From JABMMZ01 sp040386935 (GTDB lineage Bacteria > Bacteroidota > Bacteroidia > NS11-12g > UBA955): a DNA stretch of 64,000 nucleotides. Within the stretch, counting starts at the first letter, position 1. Each line of letters starts with the position of its first letter. Below are positions 16,868 through 25,418 of the stretch, piece by piece. The position numbers and the translations under genes were made by a program. The DNA is taken from the NCBI GenBank assembly GCA_040386935.1, contig JAZKEQ010000030.1, positions 1 through 64,000 on the forward strand. The letters are read 5' to 3'. The notes under the pieces are model-generated. The model was not told where the DNA came from. It searched no databases and was given only the letters and a program-made list of their open reading frames with translations.

Positions 16868-17590
16868 TTAATTCAGCTTCATTCGTTCAGCCCAATTTAA
16901 TGCCGGGGGCAATTCAATATTAGAAAATTCAATGTGTATGACCCTGCGTTTTTTGTTGTTGGTAGTTCTGCTTGAACTGTGCAGCAATAGGGGTTTCATA
17001 ATCATTGCACCGCCCTTTTCTACCTTACAGATGGCTTCTGTTGCTTGGGTATGGTCTATCGTCTCTGGTCTGTAAATGTTCTTTAAATGCGAACCGGGAA
17101 TTACTTTTAATGCACCATTGTTTTCATCCGTATCATCCAAATGAATGCGTATGGTGTAAATGTTTTTGAGAATGTCTAATGGCGGTTGTACGGCAAACTG
17201 GTTTTGTTTAACGGTCCATGGACCAAAGCCCTCAAGCGCTAGTTTTTTATCAACTGATATGGTGAGGTCCTGATGATAGGCAACATACCAATTGGATGTT
17301 TCAGGTTTATCGAAATAAATGCTTTTTACTACAAAAAAATCATGCCCCATTATTTCACTGATTACCGCCTTTAATTTCTGATTCATTAGCAATTCGAAAA
17401 CACCCGGCACTTCTTTTAAAAACTGCCTGATGGCAAATAAATCGCTTGATTTTCTGAAAGTATCTTTTGTAGTATCGGCTTGTTGAATGAGGTCTAAAAT
17501 TTGCTCAACTTCAGCAGACGAATAAATAGCAGGGATGGTGGTAAAACCTTGAGAGGAGAGGGATTGACTGTGTTGGGAGTAACTGGTCAT
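16868..17590 (-). CDS. PhyH-family 2-oxoglutarate/Fe(II) dioxygenase
   Basis: 240 aa from MTSYSQHSQS. It shows the phytanoyl-CoA-hydroxylase-like fold: Fe ligands His and Asp in YHQDLTI (~residue 121), the NGALKVIPGSH element (His before the jelly-roll turn), and the distal His and the Arg for 2-oxoglutarate in LLHSSSRTTNNKKRR/VIHIEFS. Such enzymes hydroxylate small molecules, lipids or natural-product intermediates; the substrate is unknown. An in-frame ATG 15 codons upstream is possible but extends beyond the family start. Confidence 0.85.
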   Translation of the reverse strand: MTSYSQHSQSLSSQGFTTIPAIYSSAEVEQILDLIQQADTTKDTFRKSSDLFAIRQFLKEVPGVFELLMNQKLKAVISEIMGHDFFVVKSIYFDKPETSNWYVAYHQDLTISVDKKLALEGFGPWTVKQNQFAVQPPLDILKNIYTIRIHLDDTDENNGALKVIPGSHLKNIYRPETIDHTQATEAICKVEKGGAMIMKPLLLHSSSRTTNNKKRRVIHIEFSNIELPPALNWAERMKLN

Positions 17591-17680
17591 TTGATTAAAG
17601 TAGTGTGCAATGATACTAAAATGAGTTGATTTCAAAACTTAGCATGTCTGTTTGATGAAAAAAGTGATAATCATTATCTT

Positions 17681-18610
17681 TTATTTTGTCCACTTTTGAT
17701 TTTCTCTTAATTCAAATAGTAATTGATACACTCTATCAAGGCCGAATGTTCCTATTAAGCCATAGTCATAAATTTTTTTTACTTTGCCATTGTCATAAGT
17801 AATTTCTAAAATTGAAGCTTGGTCATCTGTCCAGTTAACAGCGTATTTGTCTTTCAGCGTTTCAAAGTTAATATAGTTGAGCAAATCAATTATTTCGTTG
17901 AATTTATCGTCACTTACTTTTGTAATTAAATTTCCGGTCACTTCATTGTTGTCTATGTTGTTATACCTTTTAGCTTCCCATGTTGCACTTTTGTCAGAAT
18001 TGATTGTCAATTTAAAAATTGGGCATGATCCATAACACCCTGTAGTTAAATATTGAATTTTTTCAATTTTGTGGTTAGCCGGGTTTAGATTTTCTTCAAT
18101 GAAGTCTCCAAATTGATAGGTTAAAGTAATTTGTTTGAGATATGAAGGCTCAAACCACTTATCAGGATCTTCTTTACTTTCAAAATAATATTTTATTTTA
18201 TCATTGGAAACTACAGGCAAGGTACAGTATTGAAAAACATATCTTGTAATTCGTTTGATTTGATATCCATTCCCTTTATCCAGAATACAAATTATGGGAT
18301 AGTTATAACTACTAGGACTGGTGACTAAAATATCTGTCAGACCATTTTTGTCAAAATCTGCTTTTGCCCAAGGCTTAACTTTTAAACTATCGCTTAAATG
18401 TTGCCAATATTTATTGCGGTATTTAAGAGTGTCATTTACATGAATTTCGTAACAGTTGTTTTCAATTCTTGAGATTAAGTCATTAATTTGTTTTTCGGTT
18501 TTAATATTGTCTATATAATTACGCTTGCGCGAAACTTTATTTGCTGTTTTTTCCTTACAAGAAAGAAAGAGTGTCAATATAATAACTATTTTTAGATGAG
18601 TTTTAAGCAT
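17681..18610 (-). CDS. Lipoprotein with C-terminal DUF6438-like domain
   Basis: 309 aa. Lipobox LFLSC at ~14-18. The central part has ADFDKNGLTDILVTS (a Ca-binding DxDxxG-like FG-GAP/VCBS motif). The C-terminal part has LTTGCYGSCPIFKLTINSD, followed by a predicted alpha/beta tail; the GC-x-G-x-CP pattern is that of DUF6438. Periplasmic or surface lipoprotein of unknown function, AT-rich like its neighbours. Confidence 0.75.
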   Translation of the reverse strand: MLKTHLKIVIILTLFLSCKEKTANKVSRKRNYIDNIKTEKQINDLISRIENNCYEIHVNDTLKYRNKYWQHLSDSLKVKPWAKADFDKNGLTDILVTSPSSYNYPIICILDKGNGYQIKRITRYVFQYCTLPVVSNDKIKYYFESKEDPDKWFEPSYLKQITLTYQFGDFIEENLNPANHKIEKIQYLTTGCYGSCPIFKLTINSDKSATWEAKRYNNIDNNEVTGNLITKVSDDKFNEIIDLLNYINFETLKDKYAVNWTDDQASILEITYDNGKVKKIYDYGLIGTFGLDRVYQLLFELRENQKWTK

Positions 18611-18665
18611 GATGTTTTGTGTGGTTTGTTAAAATGGGGCTTTATACACTCCTCCAATGTATGAG

Positions 18666-19028
18666 TCATTTTTTTTCTTCAGTTAGCCCAAAATACCTGC
18701 CCTTAATTTGATCACCTTCAATTGACAATAAGCAAGGGTATTTCATTACACCGGCTTTTCTTACAGTTTTTTCAAGTAGTTTGAAATTGATGGCAGTTAT
18801 ATCTCTTGAAGCAATATTGATAATTTCAATCGGGTCATACTTTGCTTTATCAATAGTAGCGGTCAACTCTTTGGTTGATTGGGCATCATTGCAAACAAGG
18901 ATATGGTTCAATTGTCTTGATTTGAAATAATTCTTAACGGTCTTCACTTGATAGTAATTCTTGCCCTGAGCAACTGCCAGCAACACGAAAAATGCCACGA
19001 TGAAATATAAAGCCAAGCCCATGTACAA
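18666..19028 (-). CDS. Small protein with N-terminal TM helix, unknown
   Basis: 120 aa. One membrane helix at residues ~4-20 (LALYFIVAFFVLLAVAQG), then a ~95-residue soluble alpha/beta part ending MKYPCLLSIEGDQIKGRYFG. No family recognised. It stands alone. Confidence 0.6.
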   Translation of the reverse strand: MYMGLALYFIVAFFVLLAVAQGKNYYQVKTVKNYFKSRQLNHILVCNDAQSTKELTATIDKAKYDPIEIINIASRDITAINFKLLEKTVRKAGVMKYPCLLSIEGDQIKGRYFGLTEEKK

Positions 19029-19122
19029 TAATAATTAAAATAGTTTAAATGTTAGGTGTACCTGTTAAAAGGCCGCAAATGGTTTTGTAGTGAACATAAA
19101 AAAATAAACGGAGAGAACCTTT

Positions 19123-20019
19123 TTACTGCTTTGCTGCAACTGCCTGATCAAGAAAATTCTCAATCAACTCAATCATAAAATCGCTGTTTTTATACCCCGG
19201 TTTTAGTGTAGTAATTTCACCAATGTAAGCGCCATGACCACCGGGCAAAATGATCAGTTGACTGTTAGCTACCAGTCGCGACATGGCAACAATGTGTTCC
19301 GATGTGGCCACATCCTCATTGCCATTAATGAATAACACAGGTGATTGAATCGCTTTTATTTGTTCATCCGGAAAGTCTTTGAAATGATTCATTCTGTCTG
19401 CACATTTCTGAAACATGTTCATCAGTTTGGCACTGTCGGGATTTACTGCCTTAAATGCGTCTTTGTATGGCTGGGGCATTTGATCGAAAGTGCCGTTTTT
19501 CATGAACTCCCAAAACTGTGGGAAGGTGCCATCTCTTTTCAGTAACACTGATGCAGCTATTATTTTATTGCAAACTTCAGGATGTCTGATGGCCATTTGC
19601 AGCGCAGTATTGCCACCATTACTGAATCCCAATATATCTGCCTTAGCAATACTTAAATTTTTGAGTAAAGCCACCACATCATCGGCATCCTTTTCAAATG
19701 AAATAGCTGTATTCCTGTCACCCGTACGACCGTGAGCCTGCAACTCCACACATATCAATTGCCTGTGTTGGGCCAGTGTTGGTATTACCCTGCCAAAGCT
19801 TGTTTGTATAGTAGAGCCACCACCGTGTATCAAAACAAGGGGCTTGCCCTGTCCATATATTTCGTAATACATGCTGATGCCATTCACATCTGAATAGCCT
19901 TTAGTAGGAATTAGGGTGTCTTTTGCTGTTGGGTTCATTGTAGTTTCGGTTTGAGGTGCGTTGTTGCAGGAAGAGAGTATTAGGAATGCTAATGCGATGG
20001 TAAGGAAAAGGTGATTCAT
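19123..20019 (-). CDS. Alpha/beta-hydrolase lipoprotein
   Basis: 298 aa. Lipobox LILSSC at ~14-19. The hydrolase fold has the oxyanion HGGGST (~70), nucleophile Ser in LGFSNGGNTA (G-x-S-x-G), acid Asp in FINGNEDVAT and His in LPGGHGAYIG. The sequence resembles the esterase/lactonase branch anchored in the periplasm. Substrate unknown. Confidence 0.85.
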   Translation of the reverse strand: MNHLFLTIALAFLILSSCNNAPQTETTMNPTAKDTLIPTKGYSDVNGISMYYEIYGQGKPLVLIHGGGSTIQTSFGRVIPTLAQHRQLICVELQAHGRTGDRNTAISFEKDADDVVALLKNLSIAKADILGFSNGGNTALQMAIRHPEVCNKIIAASVLLKRDGTFPQFWEFMKNGTFDQMPQPYKDAFKAVNPDSAKLMNMFQKCADRMNHFKDFPDEQIKAIQSPVLFINGNEDVATSEHIVAMSRLVANSQLIILPGGHGAYIGEITTLKPGYKNSDFMIELIENFLDQAVAAKQ

Positions 20020-20028
20020 TGTGATAGA

Positions 20029-20475
20029 TTATTTTTTAGTTTTTGCTAGCCAATCTTCATTTATAGAAATAAAATGGTCTAATGTGTCACAGCATTCTGT
20101 ATACTGGCAAGTGTCTGACCATTTCAAAGATTTTTCTAAATCTGTTGTACTATCGCGATTCAATCCGGTCAAGTCGCGATAATCAAATTTGACAATATTT
20201 CTTAGTTGGTCAATTTCTACTTTAAGGGTCTTTGAGTAATTTACTTTATTGTCAATCGGTAGTGAAATCAACAAGCTGAATAATGACGTTCCCGGAAAGT
20301 AATAATTATTATAACCTTTTTCAATGATATACTTAACCAAAATACTAATTGGGCGAAGGCTGTTGCACTCTGATATCAGTTGGTCGTAAAATGAAAGGGT
20401 TTCAGCCCACTTTTCTTTTAAGTTAGTTGCTGTAGCCTCTGTGCCTTGGGTTATATCTTTGGAGTTAAGGGTCAT
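20029..20475 (-). CDS. Hypothetical protein
   Basis: 148 aa, cytoplasmic by sequence, mostly helical at the ends (KWAETLSFYDQLISEC; DTLDHFISINEDWL). Two Cys pairs near the C-terminus (CQYTECC). It ends nine nucleotides before the alpha/beta-hydrolase start, so the two may be co-transcribed. No recognised family. Confidence 0.6.
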   Translation of the reverse strand: MTLNSKDITQGTEATATNLKEKWAETLSFYDQLISECNSLRPISILVKYIIEKGYNNYYFPGTSLFSLLISLPIDNKVNYSKTLKVEIDQLRNIVKFDYRDLTGLNRDSTTDLEKSLKWSDTCQYTECCDTLDHFISINEDWLAKTKK

Positions 20476-20563
20476 AGGTTATAGACTATAGAAGAGTAAA
20501 TCAAAATTAGGTTTTCTAAGTGAGGTATCATAAATGGAGTTTAATTGAATTACTAATCCAGTA

Positions 20564-21535
20564 TTATTTAGACCCTATTTTTGATATGCCATTTTTGGAT
20601 AATATTTCATTGATTATATCATTTTTTCTGTCACTATAGTCATATACAATCCGAGCTTTTTTTAGATTTTTCATCTCTTCAAAAATCTCAAATTTTTCCG
20701 GTTCTAATTTTTTTATTTGGTAGGCTATAAAGCTACTTAAGTTTTTTGCAGTTTTTAAATTCTCAATATTCTCTAACTTATTCAGCACATCAATAAAGAT
20801 GCTTTTCAGTGACAAGCATTTACTAAAATTAGGGAGGCATTTTAATTTAGAAAGCATAATTATACTTAAATGTTCTATGGAAGTGAGATCACTAACAAAA
20901 TGTATGTTTTCAATTGATCTTAAAGCGGATAATTCAAGCCTTTTTAATTTATTAAGTTTTGTAAGCTTTGACAAGTCTTTTATACCACCATACCCTAAAC
21001 TAAGGTCTTTTAAATTTGGAAGTTGAATTAAAACATCTAATTGGTTTTCTTTAATAGATGAAACATAAAGGTTTTCAACGGTTGATATTTTTGCAATTTT
21101 TTCAAAATCATTGAATTTTGCACTAGTATAGAGGCTAACTAGGTGGTTTAATTCTAAAAGTGGGGTTAATGATAATTTAGGGTTATTTGATGAAAATGAA
21201 AGAGATTTTAAATTATTGAGATAGCGGATATTGTTTAAGTTTTCTGCTATATTAAAATCCAATGTTAAATGTTCTAAATTGTCCAAGTATTTAAGAAAAC
21301 TCAAGTCTGACCAACTACCATCGTTGAAAAAAGTAAAGAGTCTTAATTTGATATTTGGCTTTAATTTGAAGAGTTTTTCATTTAATTTTTTGAAAGCAGA
21401 GTCATGAGGTTGTTTCTCAAACTGTATATCCTCAAGCTCTGTATTCTGACAAAGCCATTCAATGTTATCATCTGTAATATTAGGGTACAGGTGAAGTGAT
21501 TTTTTATTCAGTAAATAATCCTTTGTGTTTTCCAA
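20564..21535 (-). CDS. Leucine-rich-repeat protein, cytoplasmic
   Basis: 323 aa without signal peptide. About ten irregular leucine-rich repeats of ~22-24 residues run through ~65-300 (LDNLEHLTLDFNIAENL, LPNLKDLSLGYGGIKDLSKL, LNKLKRLELSALRSI), the Asn/Leu-rich type seen in internalin-like and ribonuclease-inhibitor-like folds. Such repeats bind proteins. It lies 98 nt downstream of the oxygenase/endonuclease V operon on the same strand and shares its AT-rich composition; a link is inference only. Confidence 0.7.
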   Translation of the reverse strand: MENTKDYLLNKKSLHLYPNITDDNIEWLCQNTELEDIQFEKQPHDSAFKKLNEKLFKLKPNIKLRLFTFFNDGSWSDLSFLKYLDNLEHLTLDFNIAENLNNIRYLNNLKSLSFSSNNPKLSLTPLLELNHLVSLYTSAKFNDFEKIAKISTVENLYVSSIKENQLDVLIQLPNLKDLSLGYGGIKDLSKLTKLNKLKRLELSALRSIENIHFVSDLTSIEHLSIIMLSKLKCLPNFSKCLSLKSIFIDVLNKLENIENLKTAKNLSSFIAYQIKKLEPEKFEIFEEMKNLKKARIVYDYSDRKNDIINEILSKNGISKIGSK

Positions 21536-21633
21536 ATTTTTTAATTGGGTTTTATTAGTTCAAAATTATATACTAATGCAAATGGAATGTTGTACATAAA
21601 TTAAAAAGTGCGCTTTGAGATCCAGTTGTTAAT

Positions 21634-22140
21634 TTACTGCTTTTCTTTAGTCAAGGTGTCCAATTTCTTTAAGGTTGTAGGAATTCTATTTTTACCACTC
21701 ATGCTATTTATTAATTCACTAGCTTCATTAAGCTTAATTCCAATTGCAGTTATATAAAGTGGATTTATACTTTGGCCTCTTAAAAGTTTTCTTTTGTTTA
21801 TTTTAATAGTAGCAAAGTTTGTTTTTGCTACACCAATTACAGGGATTTTCGAATTTAATTTTTCGTATAAGTGTCCACCTAAGCCTAATTTTCCATTGTC
21901 GTCTAAATATACAAAACCATCAATTATAATCGCTTCTATATTATCAAATTTTATTTTTTCATACAAGCTCATAATACAAGGCAATTCCCTTTTATAAAAT
22001 TCTCCAGAAATATAGTCTTCGATGTTTTCGAGAATTTCAGTATAGATTTCATATTTTTCACAAGTATTCCAACTTTCAAATGCCAAACAAACAGTTTTGG
22101 CTTTATTTCCAAAATAATGAGTATCAAACGCTAAAATCAC
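21634..22140 (-). CDS. Endonuclease V family protein, short form
   Basis: 168 aa. Endonuclease V cleaves near deoxyinosine in DNA or inosine in RNA. Aligning from memory with E. coli Nfi, the three metal-binding acids are present: Asp6 (LAFDTHYF), Glu52 (YKRELP) and Asp74 (IIIDGFVYL), plus the LGLGGHLYEKL and IPVIGVAKT blocks. The PYIP wedge is replaced by DYIS, and the later G-H-R-V position reads G-I-K-L. The N-terminus is ~28 residues shorter than Nfi. GTG start, overlapping the TGA of the upstream oxygenase by 4 nt (GTGA). Confidence 0.75.
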   Translation of the reverse strand: MILAFDTHYFGNKAKTVCLAFESWNTCEKYEIYTEILENIEDYISGEFYKRELPCIMSLYEKIKFDNIEAIIIDGFVYLDDNGKLGLGGHLYEKLNSKIPVIGVAKTNFATIKINKRKLLRGQSINPLYITAIGIKLNEASELINSMSGKNRIPTTLKKLDTLTKEKQ

Positions 22141-22949
22141 AATATATGTTCTATAGGGTCCTTTGGCAATAATAAGTCAGCATAACTAATTGTGTAATTT
22201 AAGAAAGGGTAAACAAAATTCAAACTTTTATTCTCTTCTCCTCTAAGTTTGAAAAACTCCTTTTCCTTTTCTTCACTTGCTAGTTTTAATTGTTCTCCAT
22301 TTTCAAAAAATGGTAAATTGTTTTTAAACTCGAGATATGTCTTTGAGGTCCTAAATGTCATGCCTAACCATCTATTTTCTAATTCAGGAATATTTAATTT
22401 AGTGTCAATGTCTAAAACTATTTTATGTTGAAATTTCATATTGGTTTCTGTTGAAAATAGAATTACTGAATTATGAGTTAAAAATAGTTCAGATTCTTCA
22501 TTCGTTATTTTGTCTTTAATTTTTAGCTTTCTTGTGTTGTGTTCTGTTAGCTTTTCAGGATTTTCATAACAAGAAAATAGCCCAATAAAGGAATTGTTTT
22601 CTAAGTCTAAACTTTGGTCGGAATGAAAGTTCATTTTCGAATACGTAGATTCATATATTTCAATTAGCGAATTATTGAATTGTAGATAAGGAATGTTTTT
22701 AAGGTTGTTTTTTATAACAGTTTGATTTATTGTACTGATTACAAAATTGTGGATTTTGGAAAATTTTTGTGCAGGTAAATTGTACTTGCTTGTCGTTCTA
22801 ATAATTGGAACAAGGGTTTTTTCAATACGAACTAAATGATTGGCAATTCTACCATTGGTTATTTTTTCAAATTCAATTGAATTGGATAATTCTTCGAATA
22901 AATTATCCTCGAACGGAAGAATGACTTTATAAAATTCCAAATCGTTCAT
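22137..22949 (-). CDS. AlkB-like 2-oxoglutarate/Fe(II) oxygenase (270 aa)
   Basis: Fe(II)/2-oxoglutarate oxygenase pattern: HxD His109-Asp111 in MNFHSDQSL, distal His175 in FQHKIVLD, and Arg193 plus Arg200 in RWLGMTFRTS. The last piece resembles the R-x-NLTFR end of AlkB, which demethylates alkylated bases. N-terminal ~100 residues are not recognised. Middle gene of a tight three-gene operon: 8 nt after the larger paralogue, 4-nt overlap with endonuclease V. Nucleic acid as substrate is inference. AT-rich compared with core genes of the window. Confidence 0.7.
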   Translation of the reverse strand: MNDLEFYKVILPFEDNLFEELSNSIEFEKITNGRIANHLVRIEKTLVPIIRTTSKYNLPAQKFSKIHNFVISTINQTVIKNNLKNIPYLQFNNSLIEIYESTYSKMNFHSDQSLDLENNSFIGLFSCYENPEKLTEHNTRKLKIKDKITNEESELFLTHNSVILFSTETNMKFQHKIVLDIDTKLNIPELENRWLGMTFRTSKTYLEFKNNLPFFENGEQLKLASEEKEKEFFKLRGEENKSLNFVYPFLNYTISYADLLLPKDPIEHIL

Positions 22950-22957
22950 TGTAATTT

Positions 22958-24184
22958 TTAATATATTGGTTTTTCATAGTCGCCTAAATTCATGCTAAAA
23001 TGGACTTTTCCATATTCAACTAAATTTTCTGTTTTATTTTCTTCGGCATAAGAAGTTCTCAAATTTTCGATGGACTCCATGCTCATTGGTTCAAGTTTAA
23101 TTAAATTATCATTTTCTTTAATGAAAGTTTCACCATTCGTATACAATGCTTCTAAATTAGAACATCTTACTACATATCCCATTCTGATTGGAATTCTTTC
23201 AATATTTAGCATTGAGGGCCTAATTTCATGAGTATATAATCTGTTGGTAGAAAGTGGTATTATGAATACAGAATTTGGATATAATGTTACACTAAATTCT
23301 TTTTCTAAAGTATCATCAGTAACTGTATTTTTCAGTTTAAAGTGAAGCTTTGTTAACCCAGTTATTTGTTTATAACACCAGTCAAATCTATCCGAATTTG
23401 ACGGCTCTAAATGTTTAAAATGATTTGTGTCATAAAATGTACAAAACGCAATAACGCCATCTTTGGGCATGTCTTTAGTTTTGTCAGAATGGGCTTTGAT
23501 TTTTGCTTTAATTTCCTTTCCGTTTTCTTCTGGTTTTATTGTGTTTTCATATATTTGAGCTAATACATGATTCAATTTTGTTTCTTTTTCAAAAATATAC
23601 TTCATTGAATCATTCAGGGTATTTAAAATAATATGGTCTGTATTTCTTAAATTATCAGAAGGTCCAGTAAAATTGCTAGAACATCTTAGGAGATGAAAAT
23701 GCAATGTTTCATTATTCTCATAGTCTTCTTTCTTTACTTCGGTTATATAAATACCTTTTCTGAATGCTTTAGTATCTTTGTTTGATTCAGTTAGTTGTTG
23801 AAATTCATGTTCTGATTTAATTTTATTGAAATAATCTTCCTTGTGAAAAAGGTTTCTAAAATATACACCAGCATTATGAATAATAATAGGAACCTCTCCA
23901 AGTGTGACCAGCGTGTTTTTGTTAGTAATCCAATTTTCGAAATTGTTAGATAATTCTTGAATTAAATGAAAAGAGTGATTAATTATTTTAGTATTTGAAA
24001 AATTTCCACAAGCATAAATTTTAATATCATTTTGAATACCCTCTATCTCAGAAAGACTATTAACGACTTTTCCGCAAAAATTTTGAATTAGATATTGTAG
24101 GTCTAAGTTCTCTTCTCCATCATTCTGTAAAACGACAAGTATATTTTTTTCTTTAGTGATTTGATTTTCAAATTGGGGTTTCAT
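22958..24184 (-). CDS. AlkB-like 2-oxoglutarate/Fe(II) oxygenase, larger paralogue (408 aa)
   Basis: The C-terminal half (residues ~200-345) carries the same oxygenase pattern as the next gene: HxD His232-Asp234 in IKAHSDKTKD, distal His319 in LYTHEIRPS, Arg334/Arg340 in RMGYVVRCS, preceded by LAQIYENT as in AlkB-type strands. The N-terminal ~190 residues (ILVVLQNDGEENLDL, TLGEVPIIIHNAGVYF) form an alpha/beta region I do not recognise. First gene of the operon; the 21-bp tandem array starts 127 bp upstream. A role in base modification or repair is inferred. Confidence 0.65.
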   Translation of the reverse strand: MKPQFENQITKEKNILVVLQNDGEENLDLQYLIQNFCGKVVNSLSEIEGIQNDIKIYACGNFSNTKIINHSFHLIQELSNNFENWITNKNTLVTLGEVPIIIHNAGVYFRNLFHKEDYFNKIKSEHEFQQLTESNKDTKAFRKGIYITEVKKEDYENNETLHFHLLRCSSNFTGPSDNLRNTDHIILNTLNDSMKYIFEKETKLNHVLAQIYENTIKPEENGKEIKAKIKAHSDKTKDMPKDGVIAFCTFYDTNHFKHLEPSNSDRFDWCYKQITGLTKLHFKLKNTVTDDTLEKEFSVTLYPNSVFIIPLSTNRLYTHEIRPSMLNIERIPIRMGYVVRCSNLEALYTNGETFIKENDNLIKLEPMSMESIENLRTSYAEENKTENLVEYGKVHFSMNLGDYEKPIY

Positions 24185-24333
24185 TATTTTACTAATAACT
24201 TATTTTATTTATGCAATATACCAATTTTCCCAATCCCTCATTCCATTTCTTCAATAAATTCACCAAATAGTCAAATTGTAAGTCCTGTAGCCTTATAATT
24301 TTCCCAAAAATCGAACTCTGGTTCGAAATTCAA
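24185..24333. other. AT-rich leader of the oxygenase operon
   Basis: No gene. The minus strand has TATATTG-like sequence near 24212-24219 that could be part of a promoter, but no good -33/-7 pair is visible. A diverged 22-bp first unit of the array lies at 24312-24333. Confidence 0.4.
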
Positions 24334-24606
24334 CGAACGCAGTTCGAAAAATAGCGAAAGCAGTTCGAAAAGTAGCGAACGCAGTTAGAAATTCAGCGAA
24401 TACAGTTCGAAAAGTAACGAAAGTAGTTAGAAATTTTGCGAAAGCATTTCGAAATTCGAGGAACGGAGTGAGATATCTAGCGAAAGCAGTGAGAAATTTA
24501 GGGAACGCAGTGAGATATTTAGCGAAAGCAGTTAGAAAATCAGCGAAAGTAGTTAGAAATATTTCGACTGCGATGTGCTCAATTGCCAGCGCAGTTAGTA
24601 ATATCA
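24334..24606. repeat. 21-bp tandem array, 13 units
   Basis: Unit starts at 24334, 24355, 24376, 24397, 24418, 24439, 24460, 24481, 24502, 24523, 24544, 24565 and 24586, all exactly 21 bp apart. Consensus about CGAAmGCAGTTmGAAAwTwAG (m = A/C, w = A/T). Several units contain CGAA-N5-TTCG, a short inverted repeat. There are no unique spacers, so this is not a CRISPR. One plus-strand frame stays open through all units, giving heptads such as AKAVRKV, but it has no start codon. Confidence 0.9.
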
Positions 24607-24653
24607 GTTGTCACCATTTTTTTTCGAGATGACAAGACAATTGTCAACGAATG

Positions 24654-24723
24654 AAAAAGCACACACATTCAGCAGCTTTGGTTTTTTGCATGAATTTGCA
24701 GGGCTGTTAAAAGTGTGTGCTTT
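24654..24723 (-). terminator. Likely terminator of the carbonic anhydrase gene
   Basis: Inverted repeat AAAAAGCACACAC (24654-24666) and GTGTGTGCTTT (24713-24723), 11-bp stem with a long loop; on the minus strand it ends in TTTTT. It lies 24 nt after the stop at 24747. Confidence 0.55.
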
Positions 24724-24746
24724 GTGGTACCGATTTGTTTGATTGG

Positions 24747-25391
24747 TTATGCACCCAAATTCATTGTGTCAGAATAAAAGGTAACATCTCCTGTCGCAAT
24801 ATCGTGAGTGCCTCCAATAATTCCGATTTGTCCGCTTTCAATCATTTCTTTTAGGATTGGACTGCGTTCCATTATTGATTTAACGGTTCGCTTTACATTG
24901 ATTGTCGCTACTTTTTCAACAAATGCAGGGTTGGTAGAGTTGCGATTTTCCGTTGTTGTATTTTCATCATCAACTGCAGGTCGTATTTTGGTGAGCAACG
25001 CTGTGAGGTTACCCATTTCTACATGGTCGCAGGCCCCTTTTACAGCTCCGCATTTTGTATGACCTAACACTACAATGATTTTGGAACCTGCTACTTTACA
25101 AGCAAATTCCATACTGCCTAAAATATCCTCATTGATAATGTTGCCGGCAATACGAACACTAAAAATATCGCCAAGTCCTTGGTCAAAGATGAGTTCAGCA
25201 GAGGTACGACTGTCGATGCAACTCAGAATTACAGCAAAAGGGTGCTGTCCGTCTGAGGTTTCATTTGCTTGTTGCAAAAGGTTGCGGTTCACTTTCAGGT
25301 TGTTTACAAACCTTTTATTTCCTTCTTTTAAAAGTTCTAAAGCCATTGAAGGAGTGATGGCTGCTTGCATTTCTTTTGTTAACGTTTTCAT
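24747..25391 (-). CDS. Beta-class carbonic anhydrase
   Basis: 214 aa. It interconverts CO2 and bicarbonate. Zinc ligands and catalytic dyad are visible: Cys58, Asp60 and Arg62 (SCIDSRTSAE), His111 and Cys114 (GHTKCGAVKGA). No signal peptide, so cytoplasmic. It starts 27 nt after the bestrophin stop and is almost certainly co-transcribed with it. Confidence 0.95.
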   Translation of the reverse strand: MKTLTKEMQAAITPSMALELLKEGNKRFVNNLKVNRNLLQQANETSDGQHPFAVILSCIDSRTSAELIFDQGLGDIFSVRIAGNIINEDILGSMEFACKVAGSKIIVVLGHTKCGAVKGACDHVEMGNLTALLTKIRPAVDDENTTTENRNSTNPAFVEKVATINVKRTVKSIMERSPILKEMIESGQIGIIGGTHDIATGDVTFYSDTMNLGA

Positions 25392-25418
25392 TTTTGATTT
25401 GATGTGATTTTGATGGGG

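Noticed and set aside
24312..24606. CRISPR array
   Set aside because: Units are 21 bp and directly abutting with no unique spacers, and no cas genes are near.
24291..24630. Plus-strand frame of heptad repeats in the array
   Set aside because: Open only because the period is a multiple of three; no start codon or leader, so not called as a gene.
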